From: Saturnia japonica
Lineage: Eukaryota; Arthropoda; Insecta; Lepidoptera; Saturniidae
Direction of reading: 5' to 3'
DNA length: 64,000 nt
NCBI GenBank assembly: GCA_033032175.1
Contig: CM065320.1
Span: 1,798,001 to 1,862,000, forward strand
Positions within the stretch are counted from its first letter, which is position 1. Every line of letters begins with the position of its first letter. The position numbers and the translations under genes were made by a program. This document shows positions 1 through 9,749 of the stretch, one piece after another. The notes under the pieces were generated by a model that was given only the letters and a program-made list of their open reading frames with translations, was not told the DNA's origin and did not search any database.

Positions 1-690
1 CGCCCAAACGGTTACTTTCGGTGAATGCAGAGGCTTTGATGTTTTGCACGTGGGTTCTCTGAAGCCCAGTAACGACAATTCTGCTTATTGACATGCCCAT
101 TTAAGTGAAAATGGGCTTCGTCGGAGAACAGAATATTGTTGAAACTCTGAAAGCGTTCCAACATTGTTTCAACAAAAGCTCGTCGTAAAATTGGGTCATT
201 TGGCAGTAATTCCTGCACAAGTTGAATTTTATACGGGTGCAAATTCAAATCTTTCAACAAAATGCGACGCAAAGATGTTCTGGACACCACAAGTTCAGCT
301 TATCGCTTGCGAGTCAATAGACCAGGATTACGTTGAACTGATGCTCTAAGTTGTTCAATTGTGTCTTCCGTTCTTGTTGACCTTGGGCGTCCCGCAGGCT
401 TCTATTTGAGAGTCGAACTTTCTGACCCACGATCGAATCACACTTTCATTCGGACACTGATTTACGTCATGTAATCCAAACACACGCCGAAATAAACTTC
501 GAACAATAGCACACGAGTCGCCATTTTTATAATGTTAAACGCAGAATGCACGCTGCGCTCCGGTGAAGCGATCCATCGCGACTAAATTTCCGAGAACCAA
601 GCTTCTCATCCCCACCACCCACGCAGCCCCCGCTCATAAGGTTCAAACTTAAGAGTGTTTTTAAAATCGTACGCCTTTCTGGCCCACCTG
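1..690 (-). mobile_element. Tc1/mariner-type DNA transposon, cut by window edge
   Basis: One end of an insect DNA transposon whose other end lies outside the window. On the - strand the transposase remains run from about 530 down to 12. The putative outer end reads TACAGGTGGGCCAGAAAGGC on the - strand and stops at a TA dinucleotide at 691-692, as expected for a family that inserts at TA. Between the end and the coding part (530-690) is untranslated element DNA. The second terminal repeat cannot be checked, so the boundary is inferred. Confidence 0.7.
12..530 (-). pseudogene. Tc1/mariner-like transposase, decayed N-terminal two thirds
   Basis: The - strand encodes, with stops and a frame change, a helix-turn-helix part around 340-530 (including the AGRPRST-like linker) and then an open frame at 12-290 with RTSLRRILLKDLNLHPYKIQ and the catalytic-domain piece SDEAHFHLNGHVNKQN. 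The Asp in SDEAHFHLNG fits the second catalytic acid of the DDE/DDD core of a transposase family widespread in insects. The C-terminal catalytic acid would lie beyond base 1. The start and first helix are interrupted by in-frame stops, so the copy is not functional as it stands. Confidence 0.75.
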
Positions 691-1557
691 TATATTGCTT
701 GTCACAAACATGCATGGAAATAAAACTTTCTTTTTATATTCTACATTTAATTTAATTTTGTCGCTAAATATATACTATCTGGAGCTTTAATTAAAAATTG
801 CTTTATGTTTTCGCCAGTAAAAATTTACGATTTTTTGCTTTTGAATCCGGTCGATTGTCGTCTAAGAAAAGTAGTTAAATGTCCATAATTTTTCAAGTTA
901 ATGTATTTTTAACATGAACTGTAGATTTCAGCATGGAATAAATTGCCCACGATGTAGATGGCTTTTTAGTTTTAGCAATCTCATAAAATACGCCAAAAAT
1001 ACTCTTTCGGAGAAAATATTTACTTTTTCTCGTTTTTCCAACTCATTAAATTTTCATATATTTTCATGTATTTCTTTTTTGAATTTGCTGGAAGCAGGTT
1101 TTCCATTGCCAATTTGGCTTCTGATCTTAAATCTGGTGGAGTACAATTAATCTCCATTTCACTCTGAGAACCGTTGGAACTCATTTTAATTATTAAATTT
1201 ATATTTATTAAGTATGTAAATTACAAATCAAGACAAATTTTCAGCTTTGCCGCCTATTTTCCGTTTAGCATCTTTACCGAAAGGCAAGCGTATTTATGGC
1301 TATACAGCCACGTGAACGCAATTTGTACTAAGTAAAGAGACTTATTTTGGTATGCCAAGAATGATAAAAGTGATCCAATCAAAGAGTATTTAATAACCCC
1401 AGCACGCCGTTTCATACAACAGTGCTGGAGCGTTGTAATGTTCCAAATTAAAAAAACGCTCCTGCAATGGATTTGATTTTCTTTGTCCGTAAATTCGATA
1501 CTTCGTGTGTTCTTTTTTCGACAATAATGACAATATATCCTTGAATGTTTGAGAATC
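691..1557. other. AT-rich stretch without recognised gene
   Basis: No coding signal, tRNA or clear terminal repeats were seen here. Open frames are short and have no recognisable domain. It lies between the Tc1-like element and a SINE. Confidence 0.5.
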
Positions 1558-1816
1558 TGCCTCGTTAGCCTAGTGGTCGTAAGCGCGACTGCTATGAGCA
1601 AGGTCCTGGGTTCGAATCCCAGGTCGAGCAAAGTGTTATTGGGTTTTTCCTATGAAATTCTCAGTAGCATCTCGGAGTTTGTTTTCTTGCCTGATTAATG
1701 GCAATGGGCTCGCCCTCTATTACATGGGACCTAAAAATATACTCGGCGAACTGTGGGTGTACATTAGTACACCTCTGCCTAACCCTTCGGAGAATACAGG
1801 CGTGATAATATGTTAT
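1558..1816 (+). repeat. tRNA-derived SINE, family A, copy 1
   Basis: The first about 73 bases form a tRNA-like head with RNA polymerase III promoter boxes: an A-box (TAGCCTAGTGG) and an exact B-box (GGTTCGAATCC near 1611). The 5' TGCCTCG and 3' CGAGCA ends can pair as an acceptor stem. It is followed by a body that recurs at 8766-9006, 19447-19680 (- strand) and 24938-25056, ending in ATACAGGCGTGAT. A true tRNA is unlikely because head and body always occur together. Confidence 0.85.
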
Positions 1817-2455
1817 TGTTTGGAATACAAATTCATTAGCCGCATCGTACTATGCCGCGATCGCTGTGATTGGCAAATTGCACGGCAGGTGCATCGTTCG
1901 GCCCGCCCAGCCCCCTAGCTTCGTTCGACGGCTCTGCTGGCACGTAGGTCAGACTACTTCGTGCTTTGGCCGTGAACTCGCGTTTGTTTGTTTTGTACGC
2001 GCTACGTCATTCTGGACGTTCGGATAGCGCTGAGATATATGTGATTTACGGTCGTTGAAGTTTTTGCATTGTATAACTTTGAGTTGGTGTCCCAGGAGGG
2101 TTTTGATGAACTGATTACTTGCGTGATAATGTCCTGTGTGATTTGAGGCTGCACACACACTTATACACAGTTCACTCTACACATACATACTTCACAATCT
2201 GCAGTCCAGGTCCGCGGGGCAAGGCCAAGGTCACTCCCGCTCCTGACGAGGTGAGTCTCTTTTGTTTGTTATTACAATAATTACTGTGTATCGCAGCAAT
2301 AGCTTCGAGAGGGATTGATTCGCGATTGGTTGAATTAAGGGCCCAGCACATATTACGCGGACCTTTTTGAACAGCTATGTTTGAGAAAAACATATTTTTC
2401 TTTTTTTATTATTATAAATTAGATATTATTTCTTAATGAATTTTTATATACATGG
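1817..2455. other. Moderately GC-rich unexplained segment with splice-like site
   Basis: The part 1840-2260 is richer in GC than its surroundings and ends in GACGAG/gtgagt near 2250, a good splice donor. No start codon, domain or matching acceptor could be tied to it. It could be a non-coding first exon or the 5' end of a retroelement; neither is shown. Confidence 0.25.
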
Positions 2456-2830
2456 TATATCGTTATATGATATATATATATATATATATATATAAAATTG
2501 AAACACTGTCGGTTAGTAAACGCATCACTTGAGAACGGCTCAACCGATTTTGATATTTTTTGTTTTAAAATATTTGTAATAGTTCGAATTAGGTTTTATA
2601 GCATGAAAAATTGAAAAAAATTCGGAAAAAGCTAAAAGTCTTTTTTCTATCGGATTTTTTATGAACTCAAGACCATAACGCAAGATTAAAAGGATCCATA
2701 ACTCTTTGTAGTTCTTTGAACTTTTGTTGGTGATCATTGCAAAATTATCAGAAAAAATCAAGGTAGGGGGTGCTGTAGTCAAGTTATTGACTATTGGGAA
2801 GGGCAGAGCAACGTCTGACGGTCAAGCTAG
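2456..2830 (+). mobile_element. Helitron-like non-autonomous element
   Basis: It begins at an (AT)n tract at 2469-2495, continues with a phrase shared by many window repeats (ACGGCTCAACCGATTTTGA), and ends in GGTCAAGCTAG at 2830 before T. CTAG-type 3' ends preceded by a short GC-rich inverted repeat are typical of short non-autonomous Helitrons in Lepidoptera. No terminal inverted repeats or duplication are expected. The left end is approximate. Confidence 0.5.
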
Positions 2831-2842
2831 TATCTATACATA

Positions 2843-4170
2843 ATATTAAATAAAATCGCTATCCGCGTCTGTCTGTTTGTCCGCTTGCTTCTTCTAAACC
2901 ACGCAAACGGTTTTTTATACGGCTTTCACATAGTGAAAGTTATGATTCCTTTGGAGTTGGGGTGCATTAAAGGTCGGTAACCTGCTAGTTGTACTTGTAC
3001 CTATGGCCCATAGGCTAAGGTAGCCGCTTACCATCAGGCGGCCCGTATGCTTGTTTTCCACCTTTGTACCATAAAAAAACTTTAGTGTCGCTGAAAACCA
3101 GTTACTTAAGCTGTCTGAATCGACGATGAAATTCTCATGACTCCTATTTAGTAAAAAAATCAGGGTCCGGATCTGACAACTTTTATTTATATTTCAGATT
3201 GATTAATAGATTCATTTATTAGAACATCTTCAATTGCTAGGTCTTTTTTAGTTAAGTGGCAAACTAGCATAAGTCCCTCCTGAACGTAAGCGACTACCGT
3301 TGCCTATGGACACTTGTAATACTATAGATGTCACATGAATGTTGCCGACCTTGAACCCCACTTCCCCACCCCCCAACCCCCTTCCTCCACGGAACACACA
3401 TCACAAAGTAAATAACCTGCAATCTTCTATAGGTCATCAATACAATTAAAAATATCGATTATAATGCACCCCCGAATCTGGAGCTTCTAATGACTCCAAT
3501 AACCTAAAGGCTAACAGTATAGTAACTTCGAAAAAAAAAATAGAATATACACTTTTACTTCGTAATAATGCAAAATAAGAAATACGTAACCTACAAACAA
3601 ATGTGTCTTTTACATCTGTCAAAGATGCCTTTAGAATAACCGTTATCTGTGTGGTGCGTGTTCTGTTTCACTAAATCATAGGATTTAGAGTATTTTTTAT
3701 GGAAGGTTAGTATATACAGTACATTCCAATAAAGTTTTTTATAGCAGAGAAAATACAATGTTTTGTAATGAAGTCGTCAATAAATAGATTTTCGAGCGCT
3801 CACATAGCTTACACTGGTTAAACTTTAAGAGATACATTAAAATAATGTAAAGCGTTGTAGTTCTCTATATAGCCTAGATAAAAGTCTGCAATGGTATTTA
3901 TCTATCTCCTAAGGTTGACTTACAGTAACCATTTTTATCTTCAAAATAATAATTATAAATATTAAGTTATTTGCGAAGCTATTTTCTGCATTTCAGTATA
4001 ACTTAAGAATTTAATGTAGATTACAATTGTGATTTACATTATATCATTTAAATGAATATGTATCCTAAAGCGATAAACTTTAAATCAAACGAACATCCTT
4101 TTTTAAACATAAATGATATTCAAACGCCACTTTGTAAATCGCACCCGTGCTAAGCTGGTATGACACTATA
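2843..4170 (+). mobile_element. Helitron-like element, long diverged copy (family H1)
   Basis: It shares long stretches with 18830-19797 (+) and 55240-55860 (-): the opening about chromosome-typical GTCTGTCTGTTTGT runs, TTTTTATGGAAGGTT at about 3696, ATCTATCTCCTAAGGTTGAC near 3900 and the closing CACTTTGTAAATCGCACCCG near 4130. The CTAG end is decayed. The segment 2945-3350 carries a second repeat with TAGCCGCTTACCATCAGG at 3022, which also occurs near 50550. No protein coding was found. Confidence 0.55.
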
Positions 4171-4309
4171 AAAATATAATCCAATATTTAAATTCTACAA
4201 ATGTGCTTTGAATTTTATATAAAATAATAAATTAATTCTTAACTGATTTTGTTTCAAACTTTTTACATGGGAGGGAATATATTATAATTCTACAGTTGAC
4301 AATAGGCTA

Positions 4310-4430
4310 TAAAAAGTGTGCGAATTCCGAAAAATTTGTTGGTACATATTGAGGCTCGAACCTGCAGACATCGAATCAATATTTCGCCGGTGAAAACCAC
4401 TCGGCCTCCGCGACTGCATGTATCTCTTAC
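4310..4430 (-). repeat. tRNA-derived SINE, family B, fragment
   Basis: Read on the - strand, it has a tRNA-like head with an A-box GCCGAGTGG near 4408 and a B-box GGTTCGAGCC near 4355, followed by a tail resembling the + strand copy at 17075-17245. The spacing of the boxes suits a pol III promoter. The body is short. Confidence 0.55.
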
Positions 4431-5500
4431 ATCAACGACAATAATGTTCACTTATGAATGTGCTCTTAAATTTCACGTACTTGTAATATTGATTATCGGG
4501 GCTCAAATTACGTGCTGTCCTTAATTAATGAAATATCGAGTCAGTAGTTTCATTGCGGTCGCTTTAATAAGAACAGTTGATTGAACAAAGGCACCGAATT
4601 ATTTGCATGTTATATTATTGTATAGTAGTTTTAGAAGCATTCGCAATAATTTATTTTGTAATATTTATAAATAAATATACAGTTAATTTTCGTTTCTCAC
4701 AGAATAAGATATTTTTTATATCTGTCCGTCTGTTTGTATGTCCATATTTAACTCAAGATAGGTGTGACTGATTTTTCTGAAATTTTTGACGTGAGCTATA
4801 AGAACTGCCCATAATTCTTCTAGAAGTCGTGAAAAAAAATTTAAAAGGTTTTATTTTCATATACCTACATATTTTCACCGGTTTTTATAAAATTTTGAGT
4901 ATAGGAGGTTTATATAATTCTGAAATTGATAGGATTCTATAATAAGATCTTGACAAAATAATGCATTTAGAAATCGTAAAAAAAAACAGCCAAAGTTAAA
5001 CTTACATTAGGTAGTTCTCAACCGATTTTGGTGAAATTTTGTACATGACAAGTATAACATATTAATCCATAATTGATAATAACTGACAACAATATCAGTA
5101 AAACTATAATTACGTAACGAAACTAATTACTGTGTAATAAATGCGTGCAGAGCCGAGGAGTACCGCTAAAATTATTATGAACATTAAAAATTATTTCTTT
5201 GAAATTTAACAGTTAGTTCGTGATTTCTGAGGAATTTTTACTGTGGTAGGAATTATTAATTTGAAATTAATATTTCAAATTCATTGAAATTGCACTATTT
5301 ATGAAAATTATTCCATTGTAAAACAGCCTTGAGAATGTACTTTTCTCGATTCTTAGTATGAAGTAGCAGTAGGAACAGATACTCGGCATTTTTCGTCGAC
5401 TGTTTAAATTATTATGGTAGCTATAATTATTTTAAATGAAAACCGTACCTTTTGCTTGTCTCAGATAGCAAGAAGAAGAAGTTTTAAGCGTTTACTTTAC
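4431..5500. other. Repeat-derived AT-rich region including a Helitron-like piece
   Basis: No gene was seen. From about 4725 to 5165 the sequence carries Helitron-style phrases (TGTCCGTCTGTTTGTATGT, AACCGATTTTGGTGAAATTT) and a weathered 3' end, GTGCAGAGCCGAGGAGTACC, similar to the ends at 7657 and about 12030. Confidence 0.4.
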
Positions 5501-5507
5501 TAAGTAT

Positions 5508-5842
5508 GGATGGTAGAGGTAACGAGAACCGTTTTATATGGGAGACAAGTTGAAAAAGTGTCCAGCTGTAAGCAACCAATCACAATTCAAAGACCCACCA
5601 AAATGGCGCTAACGTAGCAAAAGAGAATGATACTTTAAAACTAAAAAATAAAAAATTGAACTATAATGGGAAAAGTTTGTCGAGTGAAAAGTTCTTCAAA
5701 GAAACCATAATAAAAAAAAACTTTTGGCGCTATCTTTAAAATTTACGCTCTTGCTAATGTGGCGCCACCGCCCTAATTTGATGCTTTTCAGCCGACACTT
5801 TTTTATACATAGAGATGGTACTCCTGGTCTCTACCCACCATA
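5508..5842. repeat. Candidate MITE with imperfect terminal inverted repeats
   Basis: The left end (GGTAGAGGTAACGAG, then AAAAAGTGTCCAGCTG) is matched imperfectly by the reverse complement of the right end (GGTAGAGACCAGGAGTACC, then AAAAAGTGTCGGCTG). Arms of about 60 bases enclose some 220 bases with no coding. The target duplication is not clear, so the superfamily is unassigned. Confidence 0.5.
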
Positions 5843-6554
5843 TTGCTAAGGCTTACTTACTATAAGTAATCTTTAATAATGTATCTGTAGTTCTCTTTTC
5901 AAAATTCCTTCACTACCATCAATCATAAAAAACCAGATTTAACCCAAAAACGGCGATCAAACCTTAATTTTGTACACCAGAGTATTTTAAACCATACCCA
6001 TTATTTGTCAATAATATGAGTAAAAATAAAATTAAGACAACCCCTGGTGTTATATATAATCGTTCACTCATTCGCTTCATTATTATATTATTCACAGTTT
6101 TTATAGCATTTCAATAAGCCATCCTGTTTCCCGTGTACAAAATATCATAAAAATTAATCAAGTTATTTTTAGTTAAAACCGGACATATACATGAACAAGC
6201 AAACAGCAAAAAAAAAGTCATATTCATGATTTGCGTCCTATATAACAGATTAACTGTACCCGCGTCCGGTCGCACTTCGGTTATTTTAAAGTCAAAAATG
6301 CCTATTATGGGTGATTCTTAGAAGATACACATATGCTATTACCGACTTTTTTGCAGATCTTTTTAAGATTTAAAATTAAGTAGTACTTTAATTTGATATA
6401 TAATCTTATGGTTTACTCAGCGTAGGCCATATAAGCACCCCAAAAGCGTCTTTAATTTAATGCACTATTATTGTAACTGCTTATTTCGTATGTTAATGTA
6501 TCTAACAAAATATGTATATCCAATGACCTAGCCAGATAATATAGCCATGAAGTA
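5843..6554. other. AT-rich region, no gene recognised
   Basis: It contains fragments similar to the Helitron group (for example TCAATAATATGAGTAAAAATA near 6008) and no coding domain. Confidence 0.4.
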
Positions 6555-7473
6555 TTAACCTTCCGTGTACGAGGTGGGGTATATCGTACCCCAACAATTA
6601 AAAACTCGTAATAATTCTTAAACTATAAAGACGCGCGAGTTAGTTTTCTCAGTAGCTGCAAATACGACGTACCCTTCTGACTAGTGAAATTCATTTAGTC
6701 CTGAGTCTTCCTGAAAGCGCGTAACAAGTGCGTAAAGTACGTTTGGGTATCACACACCCCACATTGTATTTTGTGCGTGGCTCAAAAGGTAAGTATGACA
6801 TTATTTTTAAAATATTCCTATAATTATATATGTATAATAATGGCATCGAAAGAATCAAAAGAAATTTGGGAGGAACATTCATTCGTGAATTAGGTTTATC
6901 ATAAGTAATACCCCATCTGGGAACAAGAAGATAGAACCAAAGACTTTCAGAAACCCTTTGAAAACCCAAAAGAACCACCGGCCAAAAGACCTAATATAAT
7001 GCAGAGATGTTCGATGTGCCTTATGAAAAAATATAGAAAGTCTAGGCACTTTAATATGTAAATTTTGAAAAAGCCGATATGTTCGGAACATGCAGATTTT
7101 TTTTTGGCAAGATTGCGTTAACTTTGATACTTATGATTTCAACTAACATTTTTGCTCTTATTATAATAATAATTATAATGTAGTCTTATATAATGAAAAG
7201 ACTGTGATTTTAGCATGTGCCATTTTAATTTAGTACTTAAGAAAAGGCTTATTAGTTTATAAGTTTGTTTAGTCTATTGATATAAATTTGATATAAGTAA
7301 ACATATTTTTTACTTATACCCATTCATTATTAGTTATTACTATATATTTCTTATTGAAACGGTCATAAAGCATTAATTTGTTGATTTTATTTAATTTTAT
7401 TTTCGGGGTATGTCAATCCCCACCTAGTATGGTTCGTGAGATTTAGTCACCTAGTTAGTATACGGAAGGTTAA
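6555..7473 (+). mobile_element. Non-autonomous piggyBac-like transposon with TTAA duplications
   Basis: Both ends lie at the tetranucleotide TTAA (6555-6558 and 7470-7473), the invariant piggyBac target. The terminal repeats are CCTTCCGTGTAC on the left and, inverted, CCTTCCGTATAC on the right (11 of 12 identical). The interior, 911 bases, keeps only the 3' end of a transposase. The element is too short to be autonomous. Confidence 0.85.
6870..7110 (+). pseudogene. piggyBac transposase C-terminal remnant (cysteine-rich domain)
   Basis: The + strand reads FIRELGLS at 6882, followed by stop-interrupted sequence, then MQRCSMCLMKKYRKSR starting at 7000 and, after one stop, KKPICSEHADFF near 7065. 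The pattern RCxxC...KxRKS...KPxCxEH is the C-terminal cysteine-rich domain of piggyBac transposases, which binds the transposon ends. Some of the usual zinc ligands around the stop are lost. The catalytic domain is deleted. The identification is strengthened by the TTAA ends around it. Confidence 0.75.
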
Positions 7474-7539
7474 AAAAAACATGTAAACCGGATAAGTGGG
7501 TTTTGCGTGAAAATAATATAAACCAACATACAGAGACGT

Positions 7540-7657
7540 TGAGTTTTTGATACGGCATATAAATTGTCAACAATATGAGTACCTAAAAATAAAATTACGG
7601 GTGTCAATAACTACTGCGTAGTAACAAACGCGCGCGGAGTTGCGGGCACGCCGCTAG
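7540..7657 (+). mobile_element. Helitron 3' end fragment
   Basis: It ends with GCGCGGAGTTGCGGGCACGC and then CGCTAG (7657) before T. The same terminal pattern is seen around 5165, 12030 and, inverted, at 24225. Only the last about 120 bases are recognisable. Confidence 0.45.
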
Positions 7658-7799
7658 TATGTTTATAAATAAATATGTATAACGTCGTAAAGCAGGTTAT
7701 GTAGAGTTTACGATCTATATTTTTATTTTTGTTATTCAACCAAGGAAATCAACTAAGAAATTTGCATCAATCACTTTATTTGTTACTAATTTAATTAGT

Positions 7800-8100
7800 C
7801 TCTATTTGTCTGTAAATGCAGTAGATAGTTTGGGGTGTGTCGTGGAATTATGGCATTTCACTAAGTAAATGGGTTTTTAGCGGTGAACGCGTAAACTTGT
7901 GTCTTGGTGGGGTTGAATCTGAGTAAATTATCCCTGCCTCTAACGGAGACTCTGGATAATTTATTCTCAATTTCAGACACAAGTTGTTCACGACTTTATT
8001 CCACAACCCTACGAGGGATATTTGCACGGTTCGTGTAAAGTGCGTCTCCAGTACGTCATCTGCATAGCATTTAATATCGTTTATGGATAGCATTTATCAT
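7800..8100 (-). pseudogene. CR1-type LINE reverse transcriptase fragment
   Basis: The - strand from about 8093 gives MLSINDIKCYADDV, with the YADD catalytic pair of the reverse transcriptase palm. After a frame change it gives REQLVSEIENKLSRVS and then FNPTKTQVYAFTAKN (about 7870-7990). The order YADD, then the VSxxE helix, then FNPxKTQ is that of CR1-group retrotransposons. Only about 95 codons remain and at least one frameshift separates the two parts. Confidence 0.7.
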
Positions 8101-8192
8101 TGTTATGCAACAGAAACAGCATTGTCAATATTACCTACCGAAACCGCTTATGTCCATGCTTTCTGAGCAGCTACCGTTTACTATGGCTCTTA

Positions 8193-9243
8193 AGGTAGGA
8201 CTGCACTAGAGCGGCGCTACGCGGCGCTGTACGTCGAGACATATTTGCCTATAAAAGAATATTTTAACGTGCAGCTTCGTTTCACACAGTGTTAAATTTA
8301 GGCTGAGTTGCAGCCATTTCTTTTTATGTATTTAAAAGGTAGACACGTCATTGAAAAGCTCTGAGTTGAATTCCAATAACTTTCTTTTCAATGACAAGAT
8401 TATAATGTGTGTTGTGTTATGCATTCCGTGTTCTTTTTTCCCCTATGAATTTATACGCCATGTTTGTAGTGAATTGTAGACTTTTCTCACTTCACTCAGT
8501 CCAAATTTAATATTGTGGGATGCACAGTGCAGCGCCGCTCTGATGCGACACGGCAAGCGGCGCGGCGCGTTGCGTCAGTCTGCATACTGCTTTCGGCGGA
8601 GATACACGCCTATTTACAAAAATTGAAATTGACGAAGAATAATTTAATTAATACTGTTAGTACTTATCGAGAGCTGTTCGATCTCTGACACAAACACTAC
8701 ATGAACCAGGCAAGCAAAAACAATATAATGGCGGAAAACGCAATAGGATGTATATATTATTATTATTAAACTGCCTCGTTAGCCTAGTGGTCGTAAACGC
8801 GACTGCTATGACGAGGTCCTGGGTTCGTATCCTAGGTCGAGCAAAGTATTATTGGGTTTTTCCTATGAAATTCTCAGTATCAGCTCGGAGTTTGGTTTCG
8901 TGCCCGATTAATGGCAATAGGACCTAAAAATATACTCGGCGAACTGTGGGTGCATATTAGTACACCTCTGCCTAATCCTTCGGGGAATACAGGCGTGATG
9001 GTATGTTATATATTATTATTACTCAGTAATCAAATGAGGATCAGTCACATTTTGTTTTTGTTGTTTGCTATCAATGATATTTTATAAGTAGATACGACAT
9101 TGACGCTTTTTGCATGGCATTGCGTCGCCGCTTTGGTGCGAAAGTCATTAAACAAATTAATACAAATAACATTTTGACGCTTTAAGCCGCGCCATGCCAC
9201 ACCATGCAGCGACGTGCGGCACCGCTCTAGTGCGGTCCCACCT
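8193..9243. mobile_element. PIF/Harbinger-like non-autonomous DNA element, 1051 bp
   Basis: The ends are inverted repeats: AGGTAGGACTGCACTAGAGC on the left and AGGTGGGACCGCACTAGAGC as the reverse complement of the right. Both are flanked by TTA (8190-8192 and 9244-9246), the 3-bp target of PIF/Harbinger elements. GC-rich subterminal motifs (GCGGCGCTACGCGGCGCT at 8210) recur internally near 8535-8575. A family A SINE sits inside at 8766-9006, so the element without it is about 0.8 kb. No transposase was found. Confidence 0.75.
8766..9006 (+). repeat. tRNA-derived SINE, family A, copy 2, with target duplication
   Basis: The same tRNA-like head and body as at 1558 (starting TGCCTCGTTAGCC at 8772, B-box GGTTCGTATCC with one change). 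It is flanked by a perfect 15-base direct repeat, TATATATTATTATTA (8751-8765 and 9007-9021), as expected for LINE-machinery integration. Compared with copy 1 it lacks part of the mid-body around GGGCTCGCCCTC. Confidence 0.85.
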
Positions 9244-9246
9244 TTA

Positions 9247-9520
9247 TGCATCTACCATGCCGTACAGAAAGCACACCAATTCTACACCCATTCGTACTTA
9301 TTTGCACACACCCTCGGGCAATCTGTAAGATGGCAACTTCGATAAAAGACCTCGGTGCCAGACCCGATCGAATGCCTTCGCTATATCTACGCTGAATTCC
9401 AATGGCTCACCTTGACTCTCAATGACTAATAAAATAACGACTAATAAAATTTGATTTATCTTCATTAATATTAGTATACATATTCATTAAGATACGAAAA
9501 TATATATTGGTGATAGTATC
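9247..9520. other. Unassigned sequence
   Basis: The segment 9290-9420 has a phrase resembling LINE reverse transcriptase coding in antisense (GGCACCGAGGTCTTTTATCG on the - strand). The match is too short to call. Confidence 0.25.
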
Positions 9521-9749
9521 TATATTAATAAACCTGTAATTTTGTTATGATTACTTTATTTATTTTAATATATGTATGTCCTTAATGTATAGGTCACTTA
9601 TTTCTAATTTGAAGATTAAAAATGGTTGCCAATCTTTGTCTGTCTTTCTCTTTTATATGTTGAAATTTAACTCAAAAACTGCTTAACCGAGTTTAATTAA
9701 TCAAATATTGTACATGTGATTGTTATTTCTCAATTGATATTTGTATATA

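Noticed and set aside
1559..1630. tRNA gene with good A and B boxes
   Set aside because: The same head plus a shared 180-base body occurs again at 8766 and 19447, and the anticodon arm does not fold cleanly, so it is a SINE head and not a tRNA gene.
1254..1631. 125-codon - strand open frame
   Set aside because: It runs antisense through the SINE head and has no recognisable domain or splice sites.
2160..2255. Possible coding exon ending in GACGAG/gtgagt
   Set aside because: Only the donor is convincing; no start, no acceptor, no domain, and its phase could not be tied to the transporter's missing first exon.
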